Shown here: positions 1-6,358 of the stretch, piece by piece | How the letters are laid out: every line of letters starts with the position of its first letter | How positions within the stretch are numbered: the stretch's first letter is position 1 | Assembly (NCBI GenBank): GCA_050692915.1 | Contig: JBOGVU010000115.1 | Location: 1-7,295 of the forward strand | Source of the DNA: CALAEC01 sp050692915 | GTDB lineage: Bacteria > Actinomycetota > UBA4738 > CALAEC01 | DNA length: 7,295 nucleotides | Direction: 5' to 3' | Made by a program: the position numbers and the translations under genes | The notes under the pieces: generated by a model | The model's input: the letters and a program-made list of their open reading frames with translations, nothing else | Database searches by the model: none | What the model was told of the DNA's origin: nothing

Positions 1-41
1 GGATCGGGGGGACGGAGCAGAAGACGACCTGAGCGGGAGGC

Positions 42-743
42 CTATCCGAGTCGGTCGAACATGATGGCCCGCTTGACCTCCTGGATCGCCTTGGTGACCT
101 TGATCCCACGAGGGCAGGCCTCGGTGCAGTTGAACGTGGTCCGGCAGCGGAAGACCCCGGACTTCTCGCCGAGGATCTCGAGCCGCTTCCGCCCGCCGCG
201 GTCGCGGCTGTCGAAGATGAATCGATGGGCGTTGACGATGGCCGCGGGGCCGATGTACCCCTCGTCTCCCCAGAAGATCGGGCACGAGGTCGTGCACGCC
301 GCACACAGGATGCACTTCGTGGTGTCGTCGAACCGCTCCCGGTCCTCCGGGGACTGGAGCCGCTCCCGTTCGGAGGTCTCTTCGTCGTTGATGAGGTACG
401 GCAGCATCCGCTCGTAGCCCTCGAAGAACGCGTCCATGTCCACGATGAGGTCCTTCAGGACCCGGAGGCCGCGGATCGGCTCCACGGTGACCTTGGGGGC
501 CACGTCCTTGACCAGCACCTTGCAGGCCAGGTCGTTCTTCCCGTTGATGACCATGGCGTCGGAGCCGCAGATGCCGTGGGCGCAGGAGCGCCGCAGGGTC
601 AGCGTGCCGTCGTGCCGCCACTTGACCTCGTGGAGCGCCTCCAGCACGTGGTCCCACGGCTCCATGTCGACGGTGAACTCGTCCCACCACGGGTCCCGGC
701 GGACCTCGGGGTTGAACCGGCGGATACGAAGCGTCAGCTCCAT
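42..743 (-). CDS. sdhB: Succinate dehydrogenase iron-sulfur subunit SdhB
   Basis: This 233-residue subunit passes electrons from the SdhA flavin to membrane quinone through three iron-sulfur clusters. The N-terminal ferredoxin-like domain has C54, C59, D62 and C74 for the [2Fe-2S] centre. Aspartate at the third ligand position is the arrangement of E. coli SdhB, whereas the FrdB in this window has cysteine. The C-terminal domain has C144, C147, C150, C154-P and C200, C206, C210-P for the [4Fe-4S] and [3Fe-4S] centres, and W158 matches the quinone-pocket tryptophan after the CP motif. The ATG at 743 is preceded directly by an in-frame TAG, so translation cannot start further upstream. It is the last gene of the cluster, 56 bases after frdD, and is separated from its expected partner sdhA by the whole frd block. 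I infer that it belongs with sdhCDA because its sequence is of the SDH type. The 41 bases after its TAG show no clear terminator. Confidence 0.95.
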   Translation of the reverse strand: MELTLRIRRFNPEVRRDPWWDEFTVDMEPWDHVLEALHEVKWRHDGTLTLRRSCAHGICGSDAMVINGKNDLACKVLVKDVAPKVTVEPIRGLRVLKDLIVDMDAFFEGYERMLPYLINDEETSERERLQSPEDRERFDDTTKCILCAACTTSCPIFWGDEGYIGPAAIVNAHRFIFDSRDRGGRKRLEILGEKSGVFRCRTTFNCTEACPRGIKVTKAIQEVKRAIMFDRLG

Positions 744-779
744 CTACTCCTCGCTCCTCGCTCGACAGCGGAAGATCAT
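744..779 (-). other. Candidate 11-codon leader frame ending at the sdhB start
   Basis: A short frame, ATG at 779 to TAG at 744, encodes MIFRCRARSEE and ends flush against the sdhB ATG (TAG directly followed by ATG). If translated, it could deliver terminating ribosomes to sdhB. It has no well-spaced Shine-Dalgarno of its own: the nearest AAGGAG is about 15 bases upstream. Its ATG also lies inside a promoter-like -10 hexamer, so the two readings compete. It may be chance. Confidence 0.15.
747..760 (-). promoter_or_regulatory. Tandem Shine-Dalgarno repeat before sdhB
   Basis: On the minus strand the heptamer CGAGGAG occurs twice in direct succession just upstream of the sdhB start. Each copy ends in a GAGGAG ribosome-binding core. 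The distal core lies 10 bases from the ATG, a workable distance. The proximal core is only 3 bases away, probably too close to be used. Which copy is used is an inference from spacing. Confidence 0.5.
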
Positions 780-803
780 ATCGACGGGTATCAGCTCCTT
801 CAG
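775..803 (-). promoter_or_regulatory. Candidate internal promoter for sdhB
   Basis: On the minus strand, TATGAT (775-780) matches five of six bases of the TATAAT -10 consensus. CTGAAG (798-803) matches the central TGA of TTGACA, and the two are exactly 17 bases apart. The -35-like hexamer overlaps the frdD stop codon. A transcript starting about seven bases past the -10 would have a leader of roughly 25 bases carrying the tandem Shine-Dalgarno of sdhB. The A+T-rich hexamer stands out in this G+C-rich region, but the -35 is weak. Activity is inferred only. Confidence 0.3.
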
Positions 804-1261
804 ATTCGGAGAAGGACCCACACCGTGAGCGCCGTCCCCACGATGGCGGTCCCGTAACAGAGCGTCGCCACGAGCCGCTGCCAGCCGTGGATCCCCAGCA
901 GGTGATGGACCGCGTAACGGAACCGGTGGGCCCAGTGATACAGGGGCATGACCACCAGGATGCCCAAGTAGACCTTGGCGAGCGGATGGCGTGCGAGGTC
1001 CAGCACCCGCTGGTAGGACAGGGCGTCGTCGGAGAGCCATCCGGCGGCGAAGGCGATCCCCAGGATCACCACGTGGATCGGGATGAGGAAGGCGGACACC
1101 ATCCCCCCGGCAGAGAAGAGGGCCCAGAAGACGAGCTCCTTGGGGGGGATGGTCAGGTAGAGCTCGGCCTTCTCCGCCTTGGGCTCGCGGTCCCACTTCT
1201 CGGAGGCGACCAGGGCTTCGTCCAGGGAGATGCCGCCCCGGTTCTTCCGCTCCTCCTGCAT
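800..1261 (-). CDS. frdD: Fumarate reductase membrane anchor subunit FrdD
   Basis: This 153-residue integral membrane subunit, together with FrdC, anchors the FrdAB catalytic domain and forms the menaquinol site. It aligns with E. coli FrdD from about residue 43: an ELVFW.LFSAGGM segment opening the first helix, the DDALSYQRVL loop at 78-87, PLYHWAHR at 106-113 in the second helix and a third helix near 130-150. E. coli FrdD has about 119 residues. The extra length is a charged hydrophilic N-terminal stretch of roughly 30 residues. The ATG lies two bases after the frdC TAG, with no good Shine-Dalgarno before it, so translation is probably coupled to frdC. A GGAGGAG lies just inside the gene, but no ATG, GTG or TTG follows it at a useful distance, which favours the start chosen here. 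Confidence 0.92.
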   Translation of the reverse strand: MQEERKNRGGISLDEALVASEKWDREPKAEKAELYLTIPPKELVFWALFSAGGMVSAFLIPIHVVILGIAFAAGWLSDDALSYQRVLDLARHPLAKVYLGILVVMPLYHWAHRFRYAVHHLLGIHGWQRLVATLCYGTAIVGTALTVWVLLRI

Positions 1262-1263
1262 CG

Positions 1264-1695
1264 CTAGAGGACCAGGCCATAGAGGTAGAGGACCAGGCCG
1301 GATACGAACAGCCACAGCGACACGAGCGCGCCGATCACCACGTTCCGGGGCACCATGAACCGGCCGAGGCGGACCACCAGGATGTGCGAGGTGAGACGGA
1401 GCCAGGTGCCGACGTGGTACAGGATCGCCACGAGGATGACGGCTGAGAGGATCACGGTGCCCGGCCGCGCGAGCCACCGCAGGAATCCGTCGTAGGCCTG
1501 CGGACCCCGGGACAGGGCGAACAGGAACGTGAGCAGGATCAGCGAGAAAGCCGCAGCGAACAGGGAGGTCGCCTCCCGGGCCGCGAACCGACGATAGGCC
1601 TTGGTGCGGAGCCACCACGTCCGTGAGGGCCGCTTCACCAAGAGGGGATACCGGCGCCCGTCCTCGGCCCTCCTCGGGGTCGAGGGGCCGGTCAC
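1264..1695 (-). CDS. frdC: Fumarate reductase membrane anchor subunit FrdC
   Basis: This 143-residue membrane subunit partners FrdD in quinol binding. Three hydrophobic helices are visible near residues 44-61, 79-95 and 118-141. The helix-I entry R40-E41 (AREATS) matches E. coli FrdC R28/E29, where the glutamate is implicated in menaquinol chemistry. H94 in LYHVGTW matches E. coli H82. The W27-W28 pair before helix I also matches the E. coli TWW. I chose the GTG at 1695 because it overlaps the frdB TGA in a GTGA junction and gives a length near the E. coli protein (about 131). The open frame continues further upstream inside frdB, but that part is not FrdC-like. The conserved residues and the FrdC/FrdD pair point to an E. 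coli-like heme-free quinol:fumarate reductase, which is an inference from family resemblance. Confidence 0.92.
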   Translation of the reverse strand: MTGPSTPRRAEDGRRYPLLVKRPSRTWWLRTKAYRRFAAREATSLFAAAFSLILLTFLFALSRGPQAYDGFLRWLARPGTVILSAVILVAILYHVGTWLRLTSHILVVRLGRFMVPRNVVIGALVSLWLFVSGLVLYLYGLVL

Positions 1696-2444
1696 GACCG
1701 GCCCTGGAACGGCCACACCGCCGCCAGCATCCCCCGGGTGGTCGTGGCCACCTTGGTACGCTGGATCGCCGCAGCAGGGTCGACGTCTTTGGGACACACC
1801 ACCGAGCACTCACCCACGAACGTACAGTCCCAGATCCCGGTGTCGACGCCGAGGACCTCGTCGCGTTGGGATCGTCCCTGGTCCCGGGAGTCGAGGTTGT
1901 ACCGGTGGCCCAGGGCGATGGCCGCCGGACCGAGGAACTCGGGGTCCTGTGCGTACACGGGACAGGCCGAGTAGCAGAGCATGCAGTTGATGCACATGCT
2001 GAACTGCTTGTACCTCTCGACCCCCTCCGGGGTCTGGAGGTACTCGCCCTCTTCGACCGGCCCCTCCTTCTCGCGGATGACCCAGGGCTTGACCTCCTTC
2101 AGCTTCTCCAGGAAGTCGGTGATGTCCACCACGAGGTCACGGATCACCGGGAAGTTCTCCAGGGGCTCGACGACGACGGGCTCCGGATGAAACTCCCGCA
2201 GGAACGTCGAGCAGGTGAGCCGGGGCACGCCGTTGACCATCATCCCGCAGGACCCGCAGACGCCCATCCGGCACGACCACCGGTACGTGAGACTCCCGTC
2301 GATCTCATCCTTGATGTAGTTCAAGGCGTCGAGGACGACGGTGTCCTCGCGGTACGGGACATCGAACTCATCGACGTAGGGGTCGGGACCGCGTTCCGGC
2401 CGGTACCTGGCCACCCTGAGGGTCATCGTCCCGTCTGCCGTCAT
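1692..2444 (-). CDS. frdB: Fumarate reductase iron-sulfur subunit FrdB
   Basis: This 250-residue protein carries electrons from menaquinol to the FrdA flavin. Its [2Fe-2S] domain has C58, C63, C66 and C78 inside an SCRMGVCGSCGMMVN motif, close to E. coli FrdB and with the third cysteine that SdhB replaces by aspartate. The C-terminal domain supplies C151, C154, C157 and C217 for [4Fe-4S], and C161, C207 and C213 for [3Fe-4S], matching E. coli FrdB positions offset by a few residues. WDCTFVGECSVVCPKDVDPA is close to the E. coli segment. The ATG is one base after the frdA TGA. A GGAAG within the last frdA codons could serve as its ribosome-binding site. Methionine 7 (MTLRV) is an alternative start. 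The TGA overlaps the frdC GTG. Length is close to E. coli FrdB (about 244). Confidence 0.96.
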   Translation of the reverse strand: MTADGTMTLRVARYRPERGPDPYVDEFDVPYREDTVVLDALNYIKDEIDGSLTYRWSCRMGVCGSCGMMVNGVPRLTCSTFLREFHPEPVVVEPLENFPVIRDLVVDITDFLEKLKEVKPWVIREKEGPVEEGEYLQTPEGVERYKQFSMCINCMLCYSACPVYAQDPEFLGPAAIALGHRYNLDSRDQGRSQRDEVLGVDTGIWDCTFVGECSVVCPKDVDPAAAIQRTKVATTTRGMLAAVWPFQGRS

Positions 2445-2445
2445 G

Positions 2446-2461
2446 TCAGTACTTCCGCTCC
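2446..2461 (-). repeat. 16-bp direct repeat at the frdA 3' end
   Basis: This is one copy of a perfect 16-base repeat whose other copy is at 4184-4199. It covers the last five codons of frdA (GAG CGG AAG TAC TGA) plus the preceding G. The encoded ERKY ends both flavoproteins. Homology of the two C-termini explains part of the identity, but the same synonymous codon is used at every position. Confidence 0.6.
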
Positions 2462-4155
2462 GCGGGCGGCCACCGGGTGATCGTGACGTCGCCGTACTCG
2501 ATTCGAGGGCCGTCGCTGGTGTCGAACGCCAGGCTGTGGTTGAGGAACCGGTCGTCGTCCCGCTCGGTATGGTCCCGACGGGTATGGGATCCGCGGGACT
2601 CTCGACGCTCGAGTCCCGACTTCACGATCGTCTCGGCCACGTCGAGCATGTTCTCGAGCTCGAGGGCCGTCACCAGCTCGGTGTTGAATGCCCGGTCCCG
2701 GTCGTCCAGGGCCAGGTCTCGGTACCGCTCCCGAAGCACGCGCACCTCCTCGACCGCCTCCTTCAGCGACTCCTCGGTTCGGTATACCCCGGCTCCCTTC
2801 TCCATGGCGGCCTGGAGGTCCCGGCGGATGGGTCCGATCCGTTGGCGGCCAGCCTCCTTCCCCAGGTAGGACGTGACCAGCCGCTCCTGCTCCGACTCGG
2901 CCTGCCTGGCCACGGGGTTTACGGAGGGAGGGCTCGCGGAAAGGGCGTCCTGCGCGGCCTCTCTTCCAACCCTTGCCCCGAACACGAGGCACTCGCTCAG
3001 CGAGTTCGACCCCAGCCGGTTCGCGCCGTTGATGCTCACGCACGCGGTCTCCCCGGCCGCGTACAGTCCCGGGAGGCGAGTTCGCCCGACGAGGTCGGTG
3101 TCCACCCCTCCCATCATGTAGTGGACGACCGGCCGCACTGGGATCGGCTCGTAGACCGGGTCGATGCCGACGAAGTCCCGGGCCAGCTCTCGGACGAACG
3201 GAAGCTTCGTGTCGATCGTCTTCTCCCCGAGGTGGCGGACGTCGAGGTGGACGTACTCGCCGTACGGCCCCTCGAACGCGTGGCCCTTCTCGACCTCCTG
3301 GATGATCGCTCGGGAGAGGATATCCCTCGGCCCCAGCTCCATCTTGGAGGGGATGTAGTCTTCGAGGAATCGCCTTCCCTCCCTGTTCACCAGGTACCCG
3401 CCCTCCCCGCGGGAGGCCTCGGTCATGAGGATCCCGGTCCCGGGGAGCCCGGTCGGGTGGTACTGGACGAACTCCATATCCTCGAGGGGGACGCCGGCCC
3501 GGTAGGCCAGGGCCATCCCATCGCCGGTGTTGATCGCGGCGTTGGTGGTGAACGAGAAGATCCGCCCGCAACCCCCTGTGCAGAGGATCACCGCCTTCGC
3601 CGTGATGCACCTGACCTCGGAATCGAGAAGATCGATGGCGGCCACCCCGGCACACCGCCCGTCCTCCACCAGGAGGCTAGTGACGAAGAACTCGTCGTGG
3701 CGGACGATCCGCTCGTACTTCAGGGAGGTCTGGAACAGTGTGTGGAGGAGGTGGAACCCGGTCTTGTCCGCGGCGAACACGGTCCGGTTCACGCTCATCC
3801 CCCCGAAGGGCCGGACGGCGATCGTTCCGTCCGGCTCCCGGCTCCACGGGCACCCCCAGTGCTCGAGCTGGACGATCTCCCCCGGGGACTCGGCCACGAA
3901 CACCTCGACGGCCTCCTGGTCGGCCAGGTAGTCGCTCCCCCGGATCGTGTCGAAGGCATGGAGTTCGAGGCTGTCGCCTTCTCCGACCGCTGCCCCCGCC
4001 CCGCCCTCGGCCGACACGGTATGGCTGCGCATCGGATAGACCTTCGAAACCAGGGCGATGGAGAGCTCATCGGAGACCTCGGCGGCGGCGATCGCCGCCC
4101 GGAGCCCCGCCGCGCCGCCCCCCACGATGACGATGTCGTGCTCGATCGTTTCCAC
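2446..4155 (-). CDS. frdA: Fumarate reductase flavoprotein subunit FrdA
   Basis: This 569-residue cytoplasmic flavoprotein reduces fumarate to succinate. Visible features are the dinucleotide-binding GGGAAG (12-17), H45 in MRSHTVSAEGG for covalent FAD, substrate residues H233 and E246, the proton-shuttle R277 in GPRD, H345 in HYMMGG and R380 in GANRLGSNSL. These match E. coli FrdA H44, H232, E245, R287, H355 and R390. FAADKTGFHLLHTLFQTS is the FRD-type signature, whereas the neighbouring SdhA has AADRTGH...LYQQC. The protein ends at ERKY, so it lacks the roughly 20-residue tail of E. coli FrdA and a short insertion before the catalytic arginine. The GTG start is supported by AAGGAG eight bases upstream. 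It lies 28 bases after sdhA and is the first gene of the frd block. An SDH-direction role cannot be excluded from sequence. Confidence 0.96.
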   Translation of the reverse strand: METIEHDIVIVGGGAAGLRAAIAAAEVSDELSIALVSKVYPMRSHTVSAEGGAGAAVGEGDSLELHAFDTIRGSDYLADQEAVEVFVAESPGEIVQLEHWGCPWSREPDGTIAVRPFGGMSVNRTVFAADKTGFHLLHTLFQTSLKYERIVRHDEFFVTSLLVEDGRCAGVAAIDLLDSEVRCITAKAVILCTGGCGRIFSFTTNAAINTGDGMALAYRAGVPLEDMEFVQYHPTGLPGTGILMTEASRGEGGYLVNREGRRFLEDYIPSKMELGPRDILSRAIIQEVEKGHAFEGPYGEYVHLDVRHLGEKTIDTKLPFVRELARDFVGIDPVYEPIPVRPVVHYMMGGVDTDLVGRTRLPGLYAAGETACVSINGANRLGSNSLSECLVFGARVGREAAQDALSASPPSVNPVARQAESEQERLVTSYLGKEAGRQRIGPIRRDLQAAMEKGAGVYRTEESLKEAVEEVRVLRERYRDLALDDRDRAFNTELVTALELENMLDVAETIVKSGLERRESRGSHTRRDHTERDDDRFLNHSLAFDTSDGPRIEYGDVTITRWPPAERKY

Positions 4156-4184
4156 TAAACGCGCTCCTTCCGGGCGCTCTCCAT
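4155..4184 (-). other. Candidate 9-codon bridge frame between sdhA and frdA
   Basis: The spacer between sdhA and frdA is exactly filled by a small frame encoding MESARKERV. Its ATG shares the A of the sdhA TGA (TGATG), and its TAG shares the G of the frdA GTG (TAGTG). It contains the frdA Shine-Dalgarno. The overlaps would allow stepwise termination-reinitiation from sdhA to frdA. Translation is not shown, and a frame this short can arise by chance. Confidence 0.2.
4164..4171 (-). promoter_or_regulatory. Shine-Dalgarno of frdA
   Basis: The minus strand reads GGAAGGAG, with the AAGGAG core eight bases before the frdA GTG. It is the best-placed ribosome-binding site in the cluster and decides the frdA start. 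It would let frdA be loaded independently of sdhA. Confidence 0.7.
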
Positions 4185-4199
4185 CAGTACTTCCGCTCC
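4184..4199 (-). repeat. 16-bp direct repeat at the sdhA 3' end
   Basis: This is the second copy of the repeat at 2446-2461 and covers the ERKY codons and TGA of sdhA. The two copies bracket frdA exactly: one ends the gene before it and the other ends frdA itself. Bases on either side differ. Confidence 0.6.
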
Positions 4200-5917
4200 A
4201 TGGGGACGTATGTGCCGAGCTTCACGTCCTTGTATTCCAGTCGGACGGAACCGTCGCCCTCCCGGGTGGCCAGGGAGTGTCGGAGCCAGTGGTCGTCGTC
4301 GCGGAGCGGATGGTCCTCCCGGTAGTGTCCGCCGCGGCTCTCGTCGCGGGCCAGGGCGGCGGCCACCAGCGTATCGGCGGAGTCGAGGAGGGCGCCGAGC
4401 TCCCAGGCCTCCATGAGGTCCGTGTTGTACACGGTTCCCTTATCCTGCACCACCGCCCGGCCGTACCGGTCCCGGAGGCCACCGAGGAGCTCCTGCATCT
4501 TCCGGAGGCCCTCCTCGACACGGACCACCCCGGCCAGGTCGAACATCTGCTCCTGGAGCTCGTCGCGGATGTCGGCGATCGAGTCGCCCCCGGAGGCCTC
4601 CAGGAGCCCCCCGAGGGCGGCCACGGCGTCCCCCTCGGCGTCCCGGGGCAGCTCCGGCAGTTCCGCCTCCCGCGCGTACCGGGCCATGTCCAGGCCCCCG
4701 CGGCGCCCGAACACCACGATGTCGAGGAGGGAGTTCGTCCCCAGGCGATTCGCGCCGTGCACGGACACGCAGGCGCACTCGCCGGCGGCGTACAGGCCGG
4801 GCACGACCTCCTCGGCCTCGCCCAGCACCACCCGGCCGTCGGTGTCCGTCGGGATGCCCCCCATGCCGTAGTGGGCCGTCGGCTGGGTGGGGACGGGATC
4901 GGTGGTCGGCTCGACGCCCAGGTAGATGCGGGCGAACTCCGTCACGTCGGGGATCTTCTTCTCGATGACCTCGGGGTCGAGGTGGCGGACGTCGAGGTAC
5001 ACGTAGTCCTTGCCGTCCACCCCGCGCCCCTCCTTGATCTCCTGGTAGATGGCCCTGGAGATCATGTCGCGGGGGGCCAGGTCCTTGATCGTGGGCGCGT
5101 AGCGCTCCATGAACCGCTCGCCCTCCCCGTTCAGGAGGATGCCGCCCTCACCGCGGACGGCCTCGGAGATGAGGATGCCCATCTTGTAGATGCCGGTCGG
5201 GTGGAACTGGAAGAACTCCATGTCCTCAAGGGGGATGCCCCGGCGGTAGCAGACCGACATGCCGTCGCCCGTCAGGGTGTGGGCGTTCGAGGTGATCTTG
5301 TAGATCTTACCGTAGCCCCCGGTGGCGAAGAGCACGGACTTGGCTCGGAACACGTGGATCTCGCTCGTGGCCAGCTCGTAGGCCACAACCCCGGCGGTTC
5401 GTCCATCCACCATGAGCAGGTCGATCACGTAGAACTCGTTGAAGAACCGGACGTCGCGCTTGATGCATTGCTGGTAGAGCGTCTGCAGGATCATGTGGCC
5501 GGTGCGGTCGGCGGCGAAGCAGGCCCTGCGCACCGGCGCCTCGCCGTGGTTCCTGGTGTGTCCGCCGAACCGGCGCTGGTCGATCGTGCCGTTCGGGGTC
5601 CGGTTGAACGGGAACCCCCAGTGCTCCAGCTCGATGACCCGGTCCACGGCCTCCTCGGCCATCACGATGGCCGCGGGCTGGTCGACCAGGTAGTCCCCGC
5701 CCTTGACGGTGTCGAACGCGTGCCACTCCGGAGAGTCCTCCTCCACGTTGCCCAGCGCGGCGCACATCCCGCCCTGGGCGGTGCCGGTGTGCGATCGGGT
5801 GGGGTAGAGCTTGGAGATCACGGCCGTCCGGACCTGGCCCGAGGCCTCGATCGCCGCCCGCAGCCCCGCCCCGCCGGCGCCGACGATCACGGCGTCGTAC
5901 GTGTGCGTGATCGTCAC
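4184..5917 (-). CDS. sdhA: Succinate dehydrogenase flavoprotein subunit SdhA
   Basis: This 577-residue flavoprotein oxidises succinate to fumarate on the cytoplasmic face, a TCA-cycle step feeding electrons to quinone. Visible features are GAGGAG (13-18) for FAD binding, H43 in TRSHTGTAQGG for the covalent flavin, FAADRTGH (134-141), H239 and E252, the catalytic R283 in APRD, H349 in HYGMGG and R391 in GANRLGTNSL. The C-terminus ends MERKY. The open frame extends upstream to 6133 inside sdhD, but SdhA homology begins with the VTITHTYDAVIVG segment. The GTG at 5917 overlaps the sdhD TGA as GTGA, which sets the start. No separate Shine-Dalgarno is apparent, so it is probably translationally coupled to sdhD. 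It is followed not by sdhB, as usual in sdhCDAB operons, but by frdA. Confidence 0.97.
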   Translation of the reverse strand: MTITHTYDAVIVGAGGAGLRAAIEASGQVRTAVISKLYPTRSHTGTAQGGMCAALGNVEEDSPEWHAFDTVKGGDYLVDQPAAIVMAEEAVDRVIELEHWGFPFNRTPNGTIDQRRFGGHTRNHGEAPVRRACFAADRTGHMILQTLYQQCIKRDVRFFNEFYVIDLLMVDGRTAGVVAYELATSEIHVFRAKSVLFATGGYGKIYKITSNAHTLTGDGMSVCYRRGIPLEDMEFFQFHPTGIYKMGILISEAVRGEGGILLNGEGERFMERYAPTIKDLAPRDMISRAIYQEIKEGRGVDGKDYVYLDVRHLDPEVIEKKIPDVTEFARIYLGVEPTTDPVPTQPTAHYGMGGIPTDTDGRVVLGEAEEVVPGLYAAGECACVSVHGANRLGTNSLLDIVVFGRRGGLDMARYAREAELPELPRDAEGDAVAALGGLLEASGGDSIADIRDELQEQMFDLAGVVRVEEGLRKMQELLGGLRDRYGRAVVQDKGTVYNTDLMEAWELGALLDSADTLVAAALARDESRGGHYREDHPLRDDDHWLRHSLATREGDGSVRLEYKDVKLGTYVPMERKY

Positions 5918-6354
5918 GGCGCCGGCCAGTCCGAGGGGTCGAACGTCACGACGATGATCGTCCCGAGCGCCATCAGCGCCGCCCCCAGGACGGTGAAGAA
6001 CGAGTTGATCGCGAGGCGGGCGCCGGCCCGCCGCACGTAGTCGAGGACGATCATCCTGAGACCGTTCACGCCATGGATGAGCGCGAGGACGAGCATCAGC
6101 CAGTCCCACGTTTTCCAGAACGGGCTCGCCCACCGCAGCTGGATGAACGCGAAGTCGACCCGGTCCACGCCCTCGTCGAAGACGTGCATGATCAGGACGT
6201 GGCCGACCGTGAGGAACAGCAGCACGATGCCGGAGATCCGCATGAAGAGCCAGGCCCAGAGCTCGAAGCCGCGGACCGGACGGTTCCGGCCCGCGCCGGC
6301 GGGCTTGCCGCGCGGGAGGGGTGCGTCGGAACGGGCCTCCGTCGTGGTCGCCAT
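5914..6354 (-). CDS. sdhD: Succinate dehydrogenase membrane anchor subunit SdhD
   Basis: This 146-residue hydrophobic anchor helps bind quinone and probably heme. After a polar, proline-rich N-terminus (about 1-28) there is a W33-x-W-LFMRISG motif and three helices near 38-57, 83-104 and 114-137. H94 in LIHGVNGLR aligns with heme ligand H71 of E. coli SdhD, and D105-Y106 in LDYV matches the E. coli D82/Y83 pair at the quinone site. H52 and H57 in the first helix could ligate a second heme. The ATG is four bases after the sdhC stop, with GGAGGG (6363-6368) eight bases upstream inside sdhC. The TGA overlaps the sdhA start. Small anchors diverge quickly, so the assignment rests on these motifs plus gene order. 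Confidence 0.9.
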   Translation of the reverse strand: MATTTEARSDAPLPRGKPAGAGRNRPVRGFELWAWLFMRISGIVLLFLTVGHVLIMHVFDEGVDRVDFAFIQLRWASPFWKTWDWLMLVLALIHGVNGLRMIVLDYVRRAGARLAINSFFTVLGAALMALGTIIVVTFDPSDWPAP

Positions 6355-6358
6355 CCGG

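Noticed and set aside
1..41. Possible terminator after sdhB
   Set aside because: No stable stem followed by a T-run on the minus strand could be seen in these 41 bases. The operon may continue beyond the window.
1262..1813. Upstream extensions of the frdC and frdD frames
   Set aside because: Both frames remain open upstream because stops are rare at high G+C. The extra residues are arginine- and glycine-rich shadows of the preceding genes.
2640..2670. CTCGAG-rich palindromic stretch
   Set aside because: It lies inside frdA and is explained by Leu-Glu codons (LELEN), so it is coding rather than a regulatory repeat.
2443..4158. 571-codon open frame on the plus strand opposite frdA
   Set aside because: It mirrors frdA codon by codon on the opposite strand, which is a usual effect of strong G/C bias at third positions. 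Its translation resembles no known protein, while the minus-strand frame is an unmistakable FrdA.
2440..4160. frdA as a degenerate second copy of sdhA
   Set aside because: The frame is intact, all catalytic residues are present and the signatures are FRD-type, followed by matching frdB, frdC and frdD. It is a distinct enzyme, not a decaying duplicate.
4058..6040. 660-codon open frame on the plus strand opposite sdhA
   Set aside because: This is an antisense shadow of sdhA and its neighbours, low in complexity and rich in V, G, H and D. The opposite strand encodes complete SdhA with all active-site motifs.
5918..6133. Upstream extension of the sdhA frame
   Set aside because: The frame stays open inside sdhD, but the added residues are not SdhA-like. 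The GTG at 5917 gives the normal N-terminus and a GTGA overlap with sdhD.
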